NCBI GenBank assembly: GCA_023436225.1
Contig: JAEZKA010000042.1
Location: forward strand, 1 to 17,692
DNA length: 17,692 nt
From: Bacillota bacterium
GTDB lineage: Bacteria; Bacillota; Clostridia; Lachnospirales; Lachnospiraceae
Reading direction: 5' to 3'
Numbering within the stretch: the stretch's first letter is position 1; each line of letters opens with the position of its first letter. This document shows positions 15,069-17,692 of the stretch, one piece after another. The notes under the pieces were generated by a model. The model saw nothing but the letters and a program-made list of their open reading frames with translations. It had not been told where the DNA came from and did no database searches. Position numbers and translations under genes: made by a program.

Positions 15069-17645
15069 CTATTTTACGCTAATAACCATATTGCCTAAAT
15101 CAACTTCATGCTCGATAAAGATATTAGTGCTTCCGATTTCCTCGTAAAGCTTAATCTTCTTTAAGGTAACACGCTTATCAACAATATAGTAGTTAGTAAC
15201 GGTTTCACCAAGGAAAGCTGTCTCAGCGCGAAGAGTCTTATCACCTACAGTGAATGTCAAGCACTCATTGATTACACCAGCTAATGTATTCTCATCAAGT
15301 GTTGCAAACTTATCTGTTGTAAGACCCTTAGTTGCAACTGAAACCTTAGCCTGGGTATTCTTAACTTCAAATCCAGCTGCAGTAACTGCTTTACCTGCTG
15401 TAGTATTTGTAGCTGTAACTAACCATGAACCTACCTTATCATTCTTAACAATAGTTCTAGTGTTACCACTAACAGTCTTAACTTCAGTAGTTACTAAATC
15501 AATCTTATCACCTACAATAATGCTAGAACCGGTAGAAGAACCAGCTCTTCTAACAGAAACGGTTGAACCTAATCCCTCTAACTCAGCAATAGTAAGCTTA
15601 TCAACCTTAACACCTGCGGAGTTATATGCATATACCGCTAAACCAACTTCTGCAGTAGAAACAGTAGTGCCAGACTTAAGATCATAGGAAGCCTTATCAG
15701 ATTCAATTCTGTAAGATGTAACTGTTAAATTAGTACCAGGATCCTGAACAGAAACAGTAATGTTAAGAGGAATAGAGATATTTGAATCTGCATTATCTTT
15801 AACCTTTACTGTGTAGCTGTAAGTACCAGCAGCAGCACCAGCAGCATCAAATACTAATCCGCTGTAGGAAGGACCATTAGCATAAGTTGCGTTAGGATTG
15901 ATTTCTGCGGTTGCATGATATACGCCACCAACTTTATAATCATCTCCGAACTGATCCTTAACTTCAAATGTTACTGTTGTAGGATCTGAAAACTCATTGC
16001 TTAATACGAGGCTGTTTGTACTTAAAGTAGCCATTGCAGCTTTTCTAGCACCAGCTACAGTAATTTCACAAGCAGCAACCTGAACATCATTGTAGGATAC
16101 AACTACAGTTGCAGTTCCTTCTTTAACACCATAGATATTTCCGCTTCCATCAACTAATAATACACTTTCATTAGAAGATGTGTACTTCCAAGCTAAAGGA
16201 CCCCATGTTGCGCTAGGAGAACCTGTGTATGCAAAGTTAGATGTATACATATCATCGCCATCTGCATCTACACCCTTTAATAAAACAAAAAGCTTTTGAT
16301 TAGCACCCTTAAAGGTCTGAGTTTTAGTTGTAGTGAAGTTAGTAGGAGCTGATCCAGCATCCTTAATAGTCCATGCGTAAACACTACCTGCTACATCCTT
16401 GGATACTTCAACACAAGTTACATCACCAGTTGCTGTCGCATTGCCAAGTTCCTTACCATCTTTATAATTATAGGTATGGAATGTTGCTGTAACCTTTACA
16501 ACTTCACCTAACTTGTACATAGTTAAGTTTCTGCCATCTAAGTATGCATAATTGTTATCAGATTTTTCATAGGTAACTCTTGCTAATAACTCATCATTAG
16601 CAATATTTACGCCATCTTTGTTTAAAAGAGCGATATCAAGCTTAGTCTCTTTGGAGAGCTGAGCTGTTGTTGTCTTGATAGCCATATCTACAACATCTTC
16701 AACCTTGGTTGTAGCAGAAACGAACTCTACAGACTTCATGTTAGGATATTCAACTACATAAGTAGTTCCCTTTGTGAAATCATAATTCATCTCAACAGTT
16801 GCAACCTTGTTATCAGCGCTCATAGATATGCCCTTAACGCTCTCTTTAACCTTTGTTCCGCCAAGTACATAATATACAACTAAGTTCTTAGTGATATCTT
16901 CTTTAGTCATAGCGGTATCAAATGTTAAATCAAACTTCTTAAGGTTAACCTGCTTAGCAGATACCATGGAAGCTGCAACAGTTACTTTGTATGTAGCTTC
17001 AGCAGTTACATAGCTTGCATACTTAGTTGCATCTGTTAACCAGCTTGTGTACTTAGCCTTAGACTGGAATGCACGAGCGGTAATTGTATACTCACCAGCC
17101 TTAGTAGCTGTGAATACACCACTATCGGTAATAGTTGCGCTATCCTTAGGATCTACGGACCATCTTGTGATAGCCTTGGAGCCCTTAGTCTTGTTAGCTA
17201 CTGTAACATAGCTTCTGTTAAAGTCATGAGCAACGCCCACTCCAACCTTGCCATCTTTAGGCAGATTGGTGATTGTTAAAGTTTTGATGTTATCTCTAAC
17301 AGTAACGGTAGCTGTAAGCTCATCAACTTCCTCACCCTTCTTATCGGTGATAACTACGGAAACCTTTGTTGTACCAGCAGCTTCTGCTGTTACGACACCG
17401 TTCTTCTTGTTAACGGAAACTACATCTTCGTTAGCTGAAGTCCAAAGGTACTTCCAGCCGCTAACCTTGTTTGAAATGTTGAAGTCAAATTCGTCTTTGC
17501 CATCTACGCCAAGATATAAGTACTTGGTAGATGCATTGAGCTTCGGTGCCTTAGCAGCGAAAGCGCCTGCAGCAGGAGCGAGAGCAGTTACGATCATCGC
17601 TAATGCCAGAACGAAGGATAACTTCTTAAAGAAATTCTTCTTCAT
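15069..17645 (-). CDS. Secreted Ig-like (Big_2) domain surface protein, S-layer type
   Basis: An 858-residue exported protein. The signal peptide has a KKNFFKK basic start, a hydrophobic core (~9-22) and a likely cleavage after AFA (residue 30). Mature sequence begins with a bacterial Ig-like group 2 domain (~35-117; the end VNKKNGVVTAEAAGTTKVSV is the classic strand pattern). A second such domain lies at ~119-222 and another at ~490-550 (SSNESVLLVDGSGNIYGVKEG). The remainder is beta-rich, Thr/Val/Ala-rich and nearly Cys-free. There are no SLH, LPXTG or choline-binding modules, so attachment to the wall is unexplained. AAGGAGG precedes the ATG by about 10 nt. In the first ~100 codons nearly all Lys are AAG and Asn mostly AAC, the bias of highly expressed genes. 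The strong terminator agrees. An S-layer or major cell-surface role is inference. Confidence 0.82.
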   Translation of the reverse strand: MKKNFFKKLSFVLALAMIVTALAPAAGAFAAKAPKLNASTKYLYLGVDGKDEFDFNISNKVSGWKYLWTSANEDVVSVNKKNGVVTAEAAGTTKVSVVITDKKGEEVDELTATVTVRDNIKTLTITNLPKDGKVGVGVAHDFNRSYVTVANKTKGSKAITRWSVDPKDSATITDSGVFTATKAGEYTITARAFQSKAKYTSWLTDATKYASYVTAEATYKVTVAASMVSAKQVNLKKFDLTFDTAMTKEDITKNLVVYYVLGGTKVKESVKGISMSADNKVATVEMNYDFTKGTTYVVEYPNMKSVEFVSATTKVEDVVDMAIKTTTAQLSKETKLDIALLNKDGVNIANDELLARVTYEKSDNNYAYLDGRNLTMYKLGEVVKVTATFHTYNYKDGKELGNATATGDVTCVEVSKDVAGSVYAWTIKDAGSAPTNFTTTKTQTFKGANQKLFVLLKGVDADGDDMYTSNFAYTGSPSATWGPLAWKYTSSNESVLLVDGSGNIYGVKEGTATVVVSYNDVQVAACEITVAGARKAAMATLSTNSLVLSNEFSDPTTVTFEVKDQFGDDYKVGGVYHATAEINPNATYANGPSYSGLVFDAAGAAAGTYSYTVKVKDNADSNISIPLNITVSVQDPGTNLTVTSYRIESDKASYDLKSGTTVSTAEVGLAVYAYNSAGVKVDKLTIAELEGLGSTVSVRRAGSSTGSSIIVGDKIDLVTTEVKTVSGNTRTIVKNDKVGSWLVTATNTTAGKAVTAAGFEVKNTQAKVSVATKGLTTDKFATLDENTLAGVINECLTFTVGDKTLRAETAFLGETVTNYYIVDKRVTLKKIKLYEEIGSTNIFIEHEVDLGNMVISVK

Positions 17646-17692
17646 ATTCTTACTTCCTCCTTAAAATATATGGTTTGGTGTTATATTTTGCG

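Noticed and set aside
15250..15687. Long plus-strand frame opposite the surface protein gene
   Set aside because: It is the antisense shadow of a strongly biased coding sequence, with no ribosome binding site or recognisable domain. The same holds for plus-strand 17248-17664 and the antisense frames over typA, znuB and pflB.
1..17692. CRISPR array, tRNA or rRNA genes, prophage or defence island
   Set aside because: I saw no regularly spaced repeats, no tRNA-like folds and no phage or recognised defence genes. The only mobile DNA is IS relics.

Overview
The window looks like chromosomal DNA of a spore-former-type anaerobe of the Clostridia, most likely Lachnospiraceae (Lachnoclostridium/Anaerocolumna-like). 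The reasons are AT-rich DNA with strong AGGAGG-type ribosome binding sites, a clostridial-type SSB start, a glycyl-radical pyruvate formate-lyase behind a ZTP (pfl-motif) riboswitch, a YtvI-like AI-2E family protein, and a secreted Ig-like (Big_2) surface protein of S-layer type. The genus is inferred from family resemblance, not from a search.

Layout. (1) 1-2312: the 5' end of an ssb-like gene (minus strand) diverges from typA/bipA, which ends at a perfect 22-bp terminator hairpin. (2) 2458-3252: a lone minus-strand HTH + Panacea (SocA-like) protein with no toxin partner beside it. (3) 3409-4530: an AI-2E/YtvI-like membrane protein with its own promoter. (4) 4676-7373: a zinc (or manganese) ABC uptake operon in the order znuA-znuC-znuB on the minus strand, with two Fur/Zur-like palindromes upstream, one covering the probable -10. 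(5) 7706-8311: a promoter and an ECF transporter S component. (6) 8379-11238: a consensus promoter, a ZTP riboswitch with overlapping terminator, a second attenuator-like terminator, and pflB. (7) 11573-13630: an O-antigen ligase-like (Wzy_C) polytopic protein with its own promoter and terminator. (8) 13640-14980: a graveyard of insertion sequences with an IS110-type fragment, a frameshifted ISL3 transposase and multiple ISL3-like ends. (9) 14983-17645: a large Big_2 cell-surface protein on the minus strand with an elaborate terminator.

How it works together. The znu operon probably imports Zn2+ when a Fur-family repressor releases the two operators. The pfl locus makes formate and acetyl-CoA from pyruvate. 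Formate feeds 10-formyl-THF and purine synthesis, which explains control by ZTP, the signal of 10-formyl-THF shortage. The most interesting part is the pfl leader. It contains (a) the ZTP switch, (b) a 9-bp segment just upstream of the transcription start that is complementary to the aptamer and would be present only in read-through RNA from the upstream ECF gene, (c) a second terminator with a competing antiterminator, and (d) a palindrome near the start codon. The Wzy-like ligase and the S-layer-type protein may share cell-surface glycan biology, but the IS relics between them make that tentative.
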